Translations under genes and position numbers: made by a program
Assembly (NCBI GenBank): GCA_002469915.1
Contig: DKOG01000096.1
Location: 11,050-24,890, forward strand
DNA from: Bacteroidetes bacterium UBA7368
Lineage (GTDB): Bacteria; Bacteroidota; Rhodothermia; Rhodothermales; UBA10348
Length of the DNA stretch: 13,841 nucleotides
Direction: 5' to 3'
The notes under the pieces: model-generated
Seen by the model: only the letters and a program-made list of their open reading frames with translations
Database searches by the model: none
What the model was told of the DNA's origin: nothing
Part shown: one piece after another, positions 13,639 to 13,841 of the stretch
Layout of the letters: every line of letters begins with the position of its first letter
Position numbering within the stretch: the first letter of the stretch is position 1

Positions 13639-13841
13639 GTGAAATTTCAATATCTAAGGTCGCTCGCCCTTTCTGCGTGCATCGTTCTGTTTTTGACTGT
13701 TGTTGGTTGTGATTCTCCAACCGTGGCTGATTATCAAGAGTCGGAAGATTCTGCTTTCGATGAGTATCAGAAGGCAGGCAAGAAGTCGGGAAAATCCGAC
13801 AAATCCGACAAGTCCGGCAAATCCGACAAGTCCGGCAAATC
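13639..13841 (+). CDS. Lipoprotein with Lys-Ser-Asp/Gly repeat, partial at the right edge
   Basis: The first 67 codons of a gene running off the window. From the GTG at 13639 the protein has a basic N-terminus (KFQYLR), a hydrophobic stretch, and lipobox VVGC with Cys24. A short acidic, Ser/Tyr-containing spacer (25-44) follows. From about residue 48 there is a run of KSG and KSD triplets. It is therefore a lipid-anchored protein with a highly charged, presumably disordered extracytoplasmic segment. An in-frame ATG at 13597 would add 14 residues in front and is less compatible with a lipoprotein signal. I do not recognise a family, and the domain after the repeat, if any, is outside. It is divergent from the amidohydrolase operon. 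Confidence 0.7.
   Translation, partial: MKFQYLRSLALSACIVLFLTVVGCDSPTVADYQESEDSAFDEYQKAGKKSGKSDKSDKSGKSDKSGK
13792..13841 (+). repeat. 9-bp in-frame tandem repeat (AARTCCGRC)
   Basis: Five full 9-bp units and part of a sixth run to the window edge, alternating AAATCCGAC and AAGTCCGGC and coding for Lys-Ser-Asp or Lys-Ser-Gly. Unit number can change by slippage without frameshift. The end of the array is not visible. Confidence 0.85.

Noticed and set aside
13464..13712. 82-codon plus-strand frame upstream of the lipoprotein
   Set aside because: It overlaps the lipoprotein signal peptide in a different frame and shows no domain; the lipobox and repeat support the other frame.
13792..13841. CRISPR array
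   Set aside because: The 9-bp units are contiguous, in frame and without spacers.

Overview
The window looks like a chromosomal segment of a Gram-negative bacterium, most likely from the Bacteroidota/Rhodothermota/Balneolota side of the tree. This is inferred from the gene content: several lipobox or Sec-signal exported hydrolases, a DUF4399 lipoprotein, DUF2164, and a paired set of exported amidohydrolases. Most true genes also lack a clear Shine-Dalgarno sequence. Base composition is close to balanced by eye. No rRNA, tRNA, CRISPR array, transposase or phage gene is visible.

Layout. 1-2492 (minus): a glycerol-use operon, glpK then glpD. The two genes share an ATGA overlap, and glpD runs off the left edge. 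2536-2577: a perfect 20-bp hairpin separating glpK from the upstream gene. 2604-3911 (minus): an M19 membrane-dipeptidase lipoprotein. It is divergent from a DUF4399 lipoprotein at 4106-4594 (plus). An 18-bp GC-rich hairpin separates that gene from a convergent DUF2164 gene at 4680-4946 (minus). 5015-5569 (plus) is a small SAM methyltransferase, 5619-6068 (minus) a degenerate universal-stress protein, and 6260-6907 (minus) a zinc-ribbon SAM methyltransferase. 7144-8727 (plus) is a membrane-anchored FMN/Fe-S glutamate-synthase-like protein, followed by a short zinc-ribbon plus Smr-like protein at 8794-9231.

9232-10906 is the accessory-looking part, with low gene density. It holds a 15-codon reading frame behind a perfect SD, a small membrane protein (9578-9886, minus), and a protein made of two tandem helix-turn-helix domains joined by a basic linker (10056-10451, minus). 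Next comes a stretch of small hairpins around an ideal SD-like sequence. A 40-codon relative of the double-HTH protein follows (10724-10846, minus). It keeps the start and the basic linker but lacks both HTH domains, and its end is folded into a perfect 20-bp hairpin.

10907-13380 (minus) is a translationally coupled pair of secreted amidohydrolase paralogues. The first gene of the operon keeps the metal ligands, while the second has lost almost all of them and is probably a pseudoenzyme. Divergent from it, a lipoprotein with a Lys-Ser-Asp/Gly tandem repeat begins at about 13639 and runs off the right edge. Two identical 10-bp near-palindromes spaced 21 bp apart lie upstream of it.

Functionally, the recognised genes cover glycerol catabolism, periplasmic or surface peptide and amide hydrolysis, and flavin-dependent glutamate-synthase-type chemistry. 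The best candidates for something undescribed are the double-HTH gene with its shrunken relative and hairpins, and the active/inactive amidohydrolase pair.
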